Notes: generated from the sequence alone by a model not told the origin. A stretch of DNA of 64,000 nucleotides from Mesonia oceanica (GCF_902499555.1 NZ_CABVMM010000007.1:62001-126000); one strand, 5' to 3'. Positions 9,834-18,446 are shown, counted from the stretch's first letter. A program made the numbers and translations.

Positions 9834-9889
9834 GAAAAAATAAGTCGTTTAGCTTACGATTTTAAGAATAAAAGAGCTAAACGACTTAT
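9834..9889 (-). promoter_or_regulatory. Terminator-like hairpin between rpsB and tsf
   Basis: A perfect 15-bp inverted repeat, ATAAGTCGTTTAGCT (9840-9854) with AGCTAAACGACTTAT (9875-9889), around a 20-base loop. On the minus strand it ends in a run of six or seven T, so it has the form of an intrinsic terminator inside the operon. It may reduce tsf transcription relative to rpsB or stabilise the upstream mRNA. Confidence 0.7.
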
Positions 9890-9913
9890 CATTAAATTTA
9901 TAAAATTGTTATC

Positions 9914-10807
9914 TTATTTGTCTTCTTTAGAATCAGCTTTTTCTAAAGTTTCGCTTTTAGACTCTAATTTAACGTCTTTTTTAGCTTCTTTCATTGCCTT
10001 CTTGTCTTCATCGTCTTTAGAAGGAACTTCACCTGTTGCTGGTTTAGGAGCTTCAACTTTTTCAGTTTGCTCTTTTTTAGCAGTAGCTTTTTGTTCTTTC
10101 TTCGCTTCTTTGTCGGCTTTTCTTTCTGTTAAACCATCCACGATAGAATCTGCCACATAAGACATTACTTTCTGGATTGATTTAGAGGCATCGTCGTTGG
10201 CAGGGATTACGTAGTCTACTTCACGAGGATCTGAGTTGGTATCTACCATTGCAAAGATGGGAATGTTTAATTTTTGTGCTTCTTTAATTGCAATGTGCTC
10301 ACGTGTAATATCTACTACGAATAATGCTCCGGGTAAACGGGTCATATCTGCGATAGAACCTAAGTTTTTCTCTAACTTAGCTCTCATACGATCTACTTGA
10401 AGACGCTCTTTTTTAGAAAGAGAGTTAAAAGTTCCGTCTTTTTTCATACGGTCTACAGAGGCCATTTTCTTAACTGCTTTACGAATGGTAACGAAATTGG
10501 TTAACATTCCACCAGGCCAACGCTCGGTGATGTAAGGCATGTTTGCTTTTTTGGCTTCTTCTGCAACAATTTCTTTTGCTTGTTTTTTGGTAGCTACAAA
10601 TAATATCTTTCTACCGCTTGCTGCGATTTTGCTAAGCGCCTCAGCGGCTTCTTGCATTTTTGCAGCACTCTTATACAAGTTGATGATATGGATGCCATTA
10701 CGCTCCATATAAATGTAAGGAGCCATGTTTGGGTTCCATCTTCTGGTTAAGTGACCAAAATGTACACCCGCATCAAGTAATTCTTTAACTTCTACTTTGT
10801 TTGCCAT
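9914..10807 (-). CDS. rpsB: 30S ribosomal protein S2
   Basis: Structural protein of the small subunit, late in assembly. The core (about residues 1-225) shows LLDAGVHFGHLTRRWNP at the start, ERWPGGMLTNFVTIRK near residue 94 and VDTNSDPREVDYVIPANDDA near residue 188. The last ~65 residues form a Lys/Glu/Ala-rich low-complexity tail, making the protein 297 residues against about 240-250 in many bacteria. Such tails are known in Flavobacteriaceae. It lies 155 bases behind rpsI, a gap that holds a possible leader. Confidence 0.98.
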   Translation of the reverse strand: MANKVEVKELLDAGVHFGHLTRRWNPNMAPYIYMERNGIHIINLYKSAAKMQEAAEALSKIAASGRKILFVATKKQAKEIVAEEAKKANMPYITERWPGGMLTNFVTIRKAVKKMASVDRMKKDGTFNSLSKKERLQVDRMRAKLEKNLGSIADMTRLPGALFVVDITREHIAIKEAQKLNIPIFAMVDTNSDPREVDYVIPANDDASKSIQKVMSYVADSIVDGLTERKADKEAKKEQKATAKKEQTEKVEAPKPATGEVPSKDDEDKKAMKEAKKDVKLESKSETLEKADSKEDK

Positions 10808-10892
10808 TTTTGTAATAGTTTACGTTCTGTTGAGATAGCAATAAACAAGTGGCGATGATCTTCGGCCTTGCTTATTTAGATGCTAAACTAAT

Positions 10893-10910
10893 CTCTGCCG
10901 GCTGACAGAG
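10893..10910 (-). promoter_or_regulatory. Small hairpin in the rpsI-rpsB gap, possible S2 leader
   Basis: CTCTG and CAGAG pair around an 8-base loop, about 85 bases before the rpsB start. The 155-base gap is long for this operon, and S2 is known to bind its own leader in other bacteria. The stem is short, so this is only a candidate. Confidence 0.3.
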
Positions 10911-10962
10911 TAACAACAAATACTTTTTAAATATTTTAATTTTTTGAAAAAATAATTTCCAA

Positions 10963-11349
10963 TTAACGTTTTGAGAATTGGAACTTCTTACGAGCTTTCT
11001 TCTGTCCAAATTTCTTACGTTCAACCATTCTAGGGTCTCTTGTAAGTAATCCTTCTGGTTTAAGGGCTGCTCTGTTTTCTGCGTCTAATTCGCACATTGC
11101 TCTAGCAATTGCTAAACGTACAGCTTCTGCTTGTCCTGTAATACCACCACCGTTAACGCTTACGCTAAGATCAAAATTACCTTCGTTACCAGTTAACATT
11201 AAAGGTTGGTTTACTTTATACTGTAAAGTTCCGGTAGTAAAGTAATTGTTAAGCTCTTTTTTGTTGATGGTAATATTTCCTTTACCTTCAGAAAGATAAA
11301 CACGAGCTACGGCAGTCTTTCTACGACCAATTTTGTGAATTGTCTCCAT
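10963..11349 (-). CDS. rpsI: 30S ribosomal protein S9
   Basis: Small-subunit protein whose C-terminal tail reaches the P-site tRNA. 128 residues. Typical features are IGRRKTAVARVYL at the N-terminus, GGGITGQAEAVRLAIARAM in the middle, and the basic end KKARKKFQFSKR with terminal Lys-Arg. Its ATG starts directly after the rplM stop codon with no gap, so it is translationally tied to rplM. Confidence 0.98.
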   Translation of the reverse strand: METIHKIGRRKTAVARVYLSEGKGNITINKKELNNYFTTGTLQYKVNQPLMLTGNEGNFDLSVSVNGGGITGQAEAVRLAIARAMCELDAENRAALKPEGLLTRDPRMVERKKFGQKKARKKFQFSKR

Positions 11350-11805
11350 TTACACAAGTTCGTTTACGTTAATAGATTTAGGCTTTTGAGCTTCGTGATC
11401 ATGTTCAGAACCTACATAAACCTTTAAATTTTTGAAAAGAGCCGCTCCTAATTTGTTTTTAGGTAACATCCCTTTTACTGATTTTTCGATAAGTCTCGTA
11501 GGATCTTTCTCGAATAACTCACTAGCTTTTAAGCTTCTTTGCCCACCTGGGTAATTGGTATAACGAAGGTATTCTTTCGCGTCCCATTTTTTACCGGTCA
11601 AGTTGATTTTTTCTGCATTGATAACAATTACGTTATCACCGCAATCAACGTGTGGGGTGTAATTTGGCTTGTACTTTCCTCTAATAAACTTTGCAGCAAT
11701 AGAAGCAAGACGGCCAAGCGATTGTCCTTCAGCATCCAACACGACCCATTCTTTATTTACGGTCTTCTTGTTGGCAGATACTGTTTTGTAACTTAATGTG
11801 TCCAC
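11350..11805 (-). CDS. rplM: 50S ribosomal protein L13
   Basis: Early-assembling large-subunit protein and first gene of the rplM-rpsI-rpsB-tsf operon. 151 residues. Family signs are EWVVLDAEGQSLGRLAS and GDNVIVINAEKINLTGKKW. The start codon is GTG at 11805 (GTG GAC ACA TTA). There is no in-frame ATG nearby, and the N-terminus MDTLSYKTVSANK fits other Bacteroidota L13 proteins. A strong promoter and a leader hairpin lie upstream. Confidence 0.98.
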   Translation of the reverse strand: MDTLSYKTVSANKKTVNKEWVVLDAEGQSLGRLASIAAKFIRGKYKPNYTPHVDCGDNVIVINAEKINLTGKKWDAKEYLRYTNYPGGQRSLKASELFEKDPTRLIEKSVKGMLPKNKLGAALFKNLKVYVGSEHDHEAQKPKSINVNELV

Positions 11806-11840
11806 ACTAACTATTTTTAAAAATTAAACATTCCATTCCC

Positions 11841-11856
11841 TTCCCAATTCTGGGAA
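11841..11856 (-). promoter_or_regulatory. Leader hairpin of the rplM operon
   Basis: TTCCCA-gaat-TGGGAA is a perfect 6-bp stem with a 4-base loop. It lies a few bases after the predicted transcription start and about 36 bases before the GTG start. Its place in the leader suggests autoregulation by a ribosomal protein, which the sequence alone cannot prove. Confidence 0.5.
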
Positions 11857-11864
11857 ACGGGGTG

Positions 11865-11894
11865 CAAATGTACAATTATAAATTTATTTAGCAA
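11865..11894 (-). promoter_or_regulatory. Promoter of rplM-rpsI-rpsB-tsf
   Basis: On the minus strand TTG (11892-11894) is followed after exactly 19 bases by TACATTTG (11865-11872). This is a textbook Bacteroidota promoter (-33 TTTG, -7 TAnnTTTG). Confidence 0.7.
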
Positions 11895-11978
11895 GGGGTG
11901 TGGGTAGATAATTTTTGAGTAAGACTTCTAATAACCAAATATTTAATAGGTGATTGTTGTCTAAATCAAACAAATGAG

Positions 11979-12016
11979 TTTACAATATGTTAATAAATAG
12001 GTAAACTTATTGTAAA
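11979..12016. promoter_or_regulatory. Inverted repeat upstream of the T9SS protein gene
   Basis: TTTACAATA (11979-11987) and TATTGTAAA (12008-12016) form a perfect 9-bp inverted repeat with a 20-base spacer. It sits just before the candidate -7 element of the plus-strand gene, so it could be an operator. Confidence 0.35.
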
Positions 12017-12037
12017 TGGTTTTGATGGAAATATATT

Positions 12038-12045
12038 TATTTTTG
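12038..12045 (+). promoter_or_regulatory. -7 element of the T9SS protein gene
   Basis: TATTTTTG matches TAnnTTTG and lies 15 bases before the chosen ATG at 12061. No TTG at the right spacing is clear. Confidence 0.4.
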
Positions 12046-12060
12046 ACAAAAATTAATATC

Positions 12061-15000
12061 ATGATAAAAAAAATACTTTTAAAATTACCTTTATTGGCGA
12101 TATTGGTTAGTGTTAGCCTATTTGGGCAAACCACTCCAGTTACAGAAAGCTTTAGTAATATAGGAAATAGTGGTAGTTATGGCACAAGTACTTGGACAGG
12201 TGATGATGGGGGTACTTGGACAGCTACAGATGCTAGAGAAGATGAATCTATTAATGGTAAAGCCATAACCATAAGAGATGGAAAGTTAACTTCTCCAAGT
12301 ATTACTGGAGGTGCGGGTACGATTACCTTAACGACACAGCGTAAATTTGGTGATAGTGGTAGTGGAGATTTGACTGTCTATGTTAATGATGTATTGGTAG
12401 GCGTTGCTCCTTATGATGCTTCTGTTCAAACTTCAACTATTACAGCGAATGTTTCCGGAAGCTTTGTTTTGACTGTAGAGACGCCATCTAATGGTAATCG
12501 AATTGCTATTGATGATTTGAGTATTACAGCCTTTTCTTCTTCTGATAATGTAGAAATTATTTATGAAGATTTTCAAGATTGTGATAATATATCTTTTACA
12601 GCATTTAGTGTAAGCTCAACTGCTAATTGGGAGTGTTCAAATTCAAATGGATATGAACAGATTAATGCATACAATGCAGATGAAGCCGCTGACGATTATT
12701 TAATATCTGAAGAATTAAACCTTGATACTTATAGCAATGAAGTGTTAACTTTTGAGAGTTATAATCAATATTCAGATGATAATATTGATGGTGCAGAGGT
12801 AGAGTTGTTATATACTACTGCTTATACCGGAGATCCCTCCACTACTACTTGGCAATCTATAGACGCTACATTTGCTTCTGCAGATTCAGAAACCTGGACG
12901 CCTTCTGGCGATGTAAATCTTTCTGCTATTTCTGGTAATGCGGTTAGAATTGCATTTCATTATACCTCATCGGGGACAGGTCCGGGAAGCTCCTCTTTAT
13001 GGAGAATTGATGATGTGGAACTTTCAGGTGTTTTAGGTAATGTAGGTCCGGCTATTAACAATATCTCTCAAAGTCCTGCTACAGGCGTTACTCCAAGTGA
13101 TGCTGTTACCGTTTCAGCAGATGTGACTGATAGTGATGGTATTGCATCCGTAGTTTTAAATTGGGGGACAGAAAGCGGGAATCTCCCTAATGAGATCACG
13201 ATGAACCTATCGAGTGGTGATACGTATGTTGCCGATACCGATATCCCTGCTCAAGCAGATGGTACTACCGTGTATTATGAAATTGTAGCCACAGATGCCA
13301 ATACTTCTCCTGAAACGAGTACTAGTACAACACAAAATTATACTTCTTTAGAACTTTTGAGCTTGATAATATCTGAAGTAGCAGATCCCGGAAATACTCC
13401 AAACGCTAAATTTGTTGAAGTTTATAACAATGGTTCTTCAACGATAGATTTTTCTTCTCAAATAGTTTATTTAGCAAGATATTCTAATGGTAACACTACC
13501 ACTAATAATTCTAGCGTAGAGTTGACCGGTACATTAGCCCCAGGAGACTATTATGTAATAGCTTATAGTTCAAGTGCTTTTCCTTCAGCATATGGTTTTG
13601 AAGCAGATTTGTATAGTGGGTTTGTTTCTGGTAATGGAGACGATGTGTATGCACTATATCAAAATGGTGATGAAAATAGTGGGACTTTATTGGATATTTA
13701 TGGAGAAATCGGTGTAGATGGTACTGGTGAAGCTTGGGAATACAAAGATTCACGAGCGGTAAGAAATAGCTTGTCTTATGAACCTTCTGCTACTTGGATT
13801 GCCTCTCAGTGGGATATCACTGCTGCTAATACGGAAGATATGACTCCTAATAGTGGAGAAGCTGTAGCCTATACCTATTCAGAGGGTACTTGGTCTCCGG
13901 CAAATCCTGAAGGCAACGTTACTTCTTCAGATAATATAGTGATAGAAAATGGACAAGTGAACTTTTCTTCAGACATTGAGGTCAATGATCTCATCATCAA
14001 CTCAGATGGAGCCTTAACAGTAGAAGCTGTACTTGGTGTGAATGGGGATATTACCAATAATGGTTCCCTTACCTTTATAAGCAATAATACAAGTGTAGGT
14101 CAGTTAGGTGAATTTAATGGAAGTATCACTGGTAACGATATTAACGTACAAAGGTACATTCCCGGAGGCAATAGAGCATTTAGGTTCTTAACCAGTACGG
14201 TAACTACTTCAACAAGCATTCATGCCAATTGGCAAGAAAATGATGTTTCTAGTGAAGGTTATGGCATACATATTACAGGTTCTACCGACGGAAGTAATGG
14301 TTTTGATGCAACGCCTAGTGGAAATCCTTCTCTTTTTGGTTTTGATAATGCAAATGAAGCTTGGTTTAGTATTGATAATACAGATGTAAATACCCTTGTT
14401 GCCGGAGAACCTTATAGGGTTTTCGTAAGAGGGGATAGGACGATAGATGTTTCTCAAAATAGTTCTACTGCCACCGCTACGACCCTGAGAGCTACAGGGA
14501 CTTTAGCGACTGGGGATCAAACAACCAACTTAGCAAATACTCAAGATAATTTTAATTTTATAGGAAACCCTTATCAGGCAATTGTAGATATGAACTTGGT
14601 GTTAGATAATTCTACCAATTTAAACACCAACCAGTATTATGTTTGGGATCCTAATATGAATACACAGGGAGCTTATGTTACGGTAGATTTATCTACTGGA
14701 GCACCAACCCCTTCTGGTTCGGCTGCCAATCAATTTATACAACCCGGGCAAGCCGCATTTGTAACTACCTTAACCAATGCTGATGCTTCTATTTTGTTTG
14801 AAGAAAGTGATAAGGCTACCGGAGAAAGCATGACTGGTGTGTTTAGAAATTCAGATCAATTCAATACTTCAACAATCAATATTGACCTACAGAGCCAACT
14901 GGCTTATGCCAATAATGGAAGTATGGCTGATGGAGCTTTATTGAAATTTGTAGCGAATGCTTCTAATGGTATTGAAGCAAATGATGCCGCAAAGCTTGGT

Positions 15001-15573
15001 AATATAGACGAAACGCTTTCTATTGTTAATGGAGGTCATTACCTAAGTATAGAAACTAGGGATTTACCTCAAATAGGTGAAGTGATTCCTTTTTACCTAA
15101 GTAATTACCGTCAAGAAGATTACGTATTCAGAATTAATTTGAATAACATTAATGGAGTAACCGCTTATTTAGTAGATGAATATTTAGGAACCCAAACTCC
15201 ATTGGTAAATAATGAAGAGAATGTAATTAGTTTTAATGTAAATGAAGCTGATGAAGAAAGTGTTTCTCCAACTCGTTTCTCGATCACTTTTGCAGATAGT
15301 AATTTGGCAAATACAACTATAGATAAAAATAGTTTCGCACTATATCCTAACCCTACCAATACCGGTGAATTTACTATTCAATTGGCAGGTTCAAGTGCAG
15401 ATCGTTTAGAGGTAAAAGTATTTGATATGCTAGGGAAACAAGTGTATGGTAAGCAGTTTGAAACTTTTGAAAATCAAATAAAAGTAACTGAGGTTGCTTT
15501 GCAAACAGGGATTTATTTGGTTCAATTAAATCAAAAAGGAAAAACTTACACTCAAAAATTAATAGTGAAGTAG
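12061..15573 (+). CDS. Secreted protein with lamin-tail domain and type A T9SS sorting signal
   Basis: Extracellular or cell-surface protein of 1170 residues exported by Sec and then the type IX secretion system. The signal peptide starts at MIKKILLKLPLLAILVSV and ends near FGQ. This start is preferred over one 15 codons upstream because it gives a clean signal peptide. A jelly-roll region like 'choice-of-anchor' domains covers about 170-325 (ending WRIDDVELSG). A lamin-tail domain follows at about 430-540 (LIISEVADPGNTPNAKFVEV). The last ~80 residues are the sorting domain (FALYPNPTNTGEF ... YTQKLIVK). The middle holds a repetitive beta-rich region. Enzyme activity is not evident; adhesion or binding is plausible. 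A strong terminator follows. Confidence 0.9.
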   Translation: MIKKILLKLPLLAILVSVSLFGQTTPVTESFSNIGNSGSYGTSTWTGDDGGTWTATDAREDESINGKAITIRDGKLTSPSITGGAGTITLTTQRKFGDSGSGDLTVYVNDVLVGVAPYDASVQTSTITANVSGSFVLTVETPSNGNRIAIDDLSITAFSSSDNVEIIYEDFQDCDNISFTAFSVSSTANWECSNSNGYEQINAYNADEAADDYLISEELNLDTYSNEVLTFESYNQYSDDNIDGAEVELLYTTAYTGDPSTTTWQSIDATFASADSETWTPSGDVNLSAISGNAVRIAFHYTSSGTGPGSSSLWRIDDVELSGVLGNVGPAINNISQSPATGVTPSDAVTVSADVTDSDGIASVVLNWGTESGNLPNEITMNLSSGDTYVADTDIPAQADGTTVYYEIVATDANTSPETSTSTTQNYTSLELLSLIISEVADPGNTPNAKFVEVYNNGSSTIDFSSQIVYLARYSNGNTTTNNSSVELTGTLAPGDYYVIAYSSSAFPSAYGFEADLYSGFVSGNGDDVYALYQNGDENSGTLLDIYGEIGVDGTGEAWEYKDSRAVRNSLSYEPSATWIASQWDITAANTEDMTPNSGEAVAYTYSEGTWSPANPEGNVTSSDNIVIENGQVNFSSDIEVNDLIINSDGALTVEAVLGVNGDITNNGSLTFISNNTSVGQLGEFNGSITGNDINVQRYIPGGNRAFRFLTSTVTTSTSIHANWQENDVSSEGYGIHITGSTDGSNGFDATPSGNPSLFGFDNANEAWFSIDNTDVNTLVAGEPYRVFVRGDRTIDVSQNSSTATATTLRATGTLATGDQTTNLANTQDNFNFIGNPYQAIVDMNLVLDNSTNLNTNQYYVWDPNMNTQGAYVTVDLSTGAPTPSGSAANQFIQPGQAAFVTTLTNADASILFEESDKATGESMTGVFRNSDQFNTSTINIDLQSQLAYANNGSMADGALLKFVANASNGIEANDAAKLGNIDETLSIVNGGHYLSIETRDLPQIGEVIPFYLSNYRQEDYVFRINLNNINGVTAYLVDEYLGTQTPLVNNEENVISFNVNEADEESVSPTRFSITFADSNLANTTIDKNSFALYPNPTNTGEFTIQLAGSSADRLEVKVFDMLGKQVYGKQFETFENQIKVTEVALQTGIYLVQLNQKGKTYTQKLIVK

Positions 15574-15598
15574 TAAGTCTCATATGGACATATTTACT

Positions 15599-15628
15599 AA
15601 AGCCATCCCATTCCGGGATGGCTTTTTT
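15599..15628 (+). terminator. Intrinsic terminator of the T9SS protein gene
   Basis: AGCCATCCC / GGGATGGCT stem (15601-15609 with 15615-15623) with a 5-base loop, followed by a T run. A mutated copy of the same terminator occurs at 17393-17424. Confidence 0.9.
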
Positions 15629-15890
15629 ATACCAGTGTAGCAAGTGAAAAATTCTTCAGATTAAAATAGATATAGATTTTTTGTCTTTTGATAAGTTGGA
15701 TTTCTTAAACTCGGTGAGTCTAACAACGAACATAACAACAAGGTGAAAAGCGTAATAGGTAATCAATTAAACGTGCTATAGCAAAATGTAAAAACATTTT
15801 AGTAGTGAAGCACATTAGAAAAAAGACCTGCAACTGAACTAAAATTGTTAAGTCTCTATAGTTGATAATAAAACTTAACAAATTGCCTAG
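15629..15890. other. Non-coding stretch before a pseudogene
   Basis: AT-rich DNA with stops in all frames. I see no recognisable gene, RNA or repeat. It may be the eroded promoter region of the DUF3575-like pseudogene that follows. Confidence 0.4.
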
Positions 15891-16440
15891 ATAAGAAATA
15901 ACTATCTACTAATCTTCATGCTATTTTCGTTTGTTGTTCTCAAAGCACAAAATCAGACAGATAACCAGCTAAATTCTTACGAGAAAAAAATGAATTAAAG
16001 CTAAATGTCCCATTACTTGTTTTGGGAACTTTTGAAGCTACTTATGAAAGAATCTTAAACGAAAAATCATCGTTAGGGATTTCTACTTTGTATGTGTTTA
16101 ACAATGAAAACTCAAACGAAGATGTAAATTTTATGCTATCGCCATATTATAGAAGGTACTTCGGTAAAAAAACTGCATCAGGTTTTTTTGTTGAAGGATT
16201 TGGAATGTTAAGTTCTATTGACGGAAAAAAAATATATGATAAAGAAGATGATTCTACTTTTACAAAAGTGCAGACGTTATAGATTTTTCTCTTGGTTTAG
16301 GATTAGGTACAAAATGGGTTACTAAAGGCGGATTTATCATTGAAATAAATGCTGGTTATGGTAAACTATTATTTAATGCAGATAAGACTGACCATACAAT
16401 TGTTGCAAGGTTTGGGGCTCATTTAGGGTATCGGTTTTAA
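15891..16440 (+). pseudogene. DUF3575-like outer-membrane protein, broken by start loss and two frameshifts
   Basis: Reading across frames gives one ~180-residue protein. A signal peptide IRNNYLLIFMLFSFVVLKAQ comes first, where the expected ATG is ATA (15891). The next segment, NELKLNVPLLVLGTFEATYE, leads to the end of the first frame at about 16282. The C-terminus from about 16268 begins with ADVIDFSLGLGLGTKW and ends in GAHLGYRF. The frame changes at the seven-A run near 15984-15990 and again near 16262-16270. Family resemblance is to DUF3575 small beta-barrel proteins. Three separate lesions point to a true pseudogene rather than sequencing error. Confidence 0.75.
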
Positions 16441-16703
16441 TCAACCAACATAAGATTTACAACAGCATCTAAAAATAGCCTAAGTCGTTACAGGACGAAG
16501 GCTTAGGCAATTCTGGGAAGTCTCAGACCATAGTAGTATATGCAGATAACCATAACCGGTCCTTGGGAAGCAAGTGGTGCTTTGACTAGTTTTAGAATAA
16601 AAGCACTTTGAGTTAAACCCTCCTAGCAATTACTTCGAAAATTCAGGACTTGTAAGATACTTAAGGGGTTTAGCTTATCAAATCTAAAATTAGCTTATTC
16701 TTA
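16441..16703. other. Non-coding stretch with an imperfect palindrome
   Basis: No intact frame. GCCTAAG (16478-16484) pairs with CTTAGGC (16502-16508) and the inner bases CGT/ACG pair too, giving an interrupted hairpin. The remainder (16509-16680) is less AT-rich than its surroundings but I cannot assign it. It may be the remnant of an older element. Confidence 0.3.
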
Positions 16704-17111
16704 TTAAGATTCTTCTTCCTTTGGTAGCTCTCCAGATAAATATTGGGTTTTTCCAAAGCCAAAACTCCAGTCGACGTCGGTATTGGACATAATCGAAACC
16801 AGCAGGTCTTTAGGGTCTAAATTGCAATTCGCCTGTAAATTTTGAGACAATAATTTGTAGAATTTATTTTTGTTAATCGTGGCTCTGGGACTTGTAAATA
16901 CTTGGATTACGATGGCTTTTTCGCTACGCTCGAAGCCTAAGCCTGTATCGAGCAAAATCATTCTTCCAGGTTTATGTTCCGTAACTATTTGATAGCGATC
17001 ACGTACAGGTACTTTAAAAGCTTCCACAGAACAGTCCTGGACCGTGTCCATTATATCCTTAATTTCTTTTTCTGATCTTCCTTCTGTAAGATCTATTCTA
17101 ATAAGTGGCAT
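16704..17111 (-). CDS. Tautomerase family protein
   Basis: 135 residues. Begins M-P-L-I-R-I-D-L: after Met removal Pro1 would be the catalytic base, as in 4-oxalocrotonate tautomerase-like enzymes. The size and the later segment LLVSIMSNTDVDWSFGFGK fit the longer Tautomerase_2 group, in which the C-terminal part repeats the beta-alpha-beta unit. Substrate unknown. It stands alone between the DUF3575 pseudogene and the T9SS relic. Confidence 0.8.
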   Translation of the reverse strand: MPLIRIDLTEGRSEKEIKDIMDTVQDCSVEAFKVPVRDRYQIVTEHKPGRMILLDTGLGFERSEKAIVIQVFTSPRATINKNKFYKLLSQNLQANCNLDPKDLLVSIMSNTDVDWSFGFGKTQYLSGELPKEEES

Positions 17112-17228
17112 TTTTAATATGTTTAAGTTAAATGGTGAATTTCTATAAATATCCTTTAAAAATTTAATAATAAAACCGAAAAACTTTGTTAAAATATAGT
17201 TTTTTAATAAATTAATATTTAAAAGGGT

Positions 17229-17442
17229 AATGAAAACAAGTATATAATAAGCAGTTTGAAACTCTTAAAAATCAGATAAAAGTGATAGATGTTAACAAAC
17301 AGGAACTTATTTGGTTCGATTAAATCAAGAAGGAAAAACTTCAACTCAAAATAAATAGTGAAGTAGGAAGAGTCAAATTCAAAATCTTTACGAAAGCCAT
17401 CCCGTTTTGAGATGGCTTTTTTTATGCCGGTGTAGCCAGTAA
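17229..17442 (+). pseudogene. Relic of a T9SS C-terminal sorting domain and its terminator
   Basis: This stretch matches 15436-15650, the end of the T9SS gene, base for base in long runs. Shared runs include taagcagtttgaaact, ttatttggttc.attaaatca, aaggaaaaact and aatagtgaagta. The terminator (17393-17424) and the sequence behind it are also shared. Frameshifts and stops destroy the reading frame, though fragments such as YLVRLNQEGKT can be read. It is a decayed duplicate, with any upstream gene body lost. Confidence 0.8.
17393..17424 (+). terminator. Mutated copy of the T9SS gene terminator
   Basis: AAAGCCATC / GATGGCTTT stem followed by T. The inner part of the stem has lost pairing compared with the copy at 15599-15628. 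It could still end transcription on the plus strand. Confidence 0.6.
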
Positions 17443-17579
17443 AATAAAATTAGCTAAAATCTTTATATTTGGGTAAGCTATAAATAGCTAAATAAACGCA
17501 ATAGCATTTATCTGCATGTTGGCAACAATTTAACCAATGAACTTTCCTGAAATAGTATTCATGATTTATTTGAAAAAAA

Positions 17580-18446
17580 TTAATCGTTCATTTTGAAAGT
17601 AATTATAGGTAGGCTCAAATGATTTATCAATTCTTCGCTTATATTCTCGTTAAATAAATGCGCCAATCCTTTTCTGCCGTGCGTAGCGATACCTAATAAT
17701 TCTATGTTGTTTTTAGTAATAGCATTGTGTAGGCCGTTTTCAACATCGTCATCGTTATGTACCAATAATGGCGCATCTGCAGAGTTTATGCCAGCAGCTT
17801 CCAATAATTCATGGTATTGTTCCTTCATTTTTTCAGAAGCGACCGCAGAATCATTATAATCGTTAATATGTATGATACTGAAGTTGGTGTTAAATTGTTG
17901 TGCAACTTCCTTTGCTTGCTTTAAAGCTGAAGCACCTTCGGTGTTTAAATCTGAAGCAAAAGCAAACGATGTAGGGTTAAATTTTTCCATTCTTTTTTTG
18001 ATGACCATTACAGGTATTTCTGAATGTCTCACTACCTTCTCTGTGTTAGAGCCCACAAAAAACTCTTTAATCCCAGTTGCTCCGTGAGAACCCATTACGA
18101 TGAGGTCTGCATTGTGCTTTTGTGCTGTGATGCCTATTTCTTTGAAATTCAAGTGATTTTGTACGGCTTCTTCAAAAGCAACGCCTTGCATAAAATCGAG
18201 ATTTCTTGTTTTTTCAAAGTTTTTTTGAGCCAATTTCATGTAAAAAAGAGCAGCGGGAGGATTGTTGGGGGTAGTTAGATTTGCAACATCGTTTGTGCTG
18301 TACTTATCATCTATAACGTGGTCTGGTATTTCAAGTAAATGCAATACGATTAATTTACTGTCGTATTTTTTTGAAAGCTGTACGGCAACTTCCAGTGCAT
18401 AGTTTGCAGTTTCAGAAAAATCGGTAGGTACTATGATTGTTTTCAT
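17580..18446 (-). CDS. Universal stress protein, two tandem Usp domains
   Basis: 288 residues. Domain 1 (about 1-150) starts MKTIIVPTDFSETANYALE and carries the ATP-binding signature GSHGATGIKEFFVGS. Domain 2 (about 150-288) has the weaker form GIATHGRKGLAHLF, so probably only the first binds ATP. Cytosolic stress or energy-state protein; target unknown. It is the last gene of the minus-strand cluster Crp, secreted protein, lipoprotein, Usp, 42 bases behind the lipoprotein gene. A paralogue with the same architecture lies at 41825-42661. Confidence 0.9.
   Translation of the reverse strand: MKTIIVPTDFSETANYALEVAVQLSKKYDSKLIVLHLLEIPDHVIDDKYSTNDVANLTTPNNPPAALFYMKLAQKNFEKTRNLDFMQGVAFEEAVQNHLNFKEIGITAQKHNADLIVMGSHGATGIKEFFVGSNTEKVVRHSEIPVMVIKKRMEKFNPTSFAFASDLNTEGASALKQAKEVAQQFNTNFSIIHINDYNDSAVASEKMKEQYHELLEAAGINSADAPLLVHNDDDVENGLHNAITKNNIELLGIATHGRKGLAHLFNENISEELINHLSLPIITFKMND

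Noticed and set aside
9813-10160. Open frame of 115 codons antisense to rpsB
   Set aside because: Mirror of the Lys/Glu/Ala-rich tail of S2, Ser/Leu/Phe-rich translation, no family. A shadow of the real gene.
16441-16703. Group II intron fragment
   Set aside because: Parts felt familiar, but I see no domain V hairpin and no reverse transcriptase reading frame, so the claim cannot be supported.
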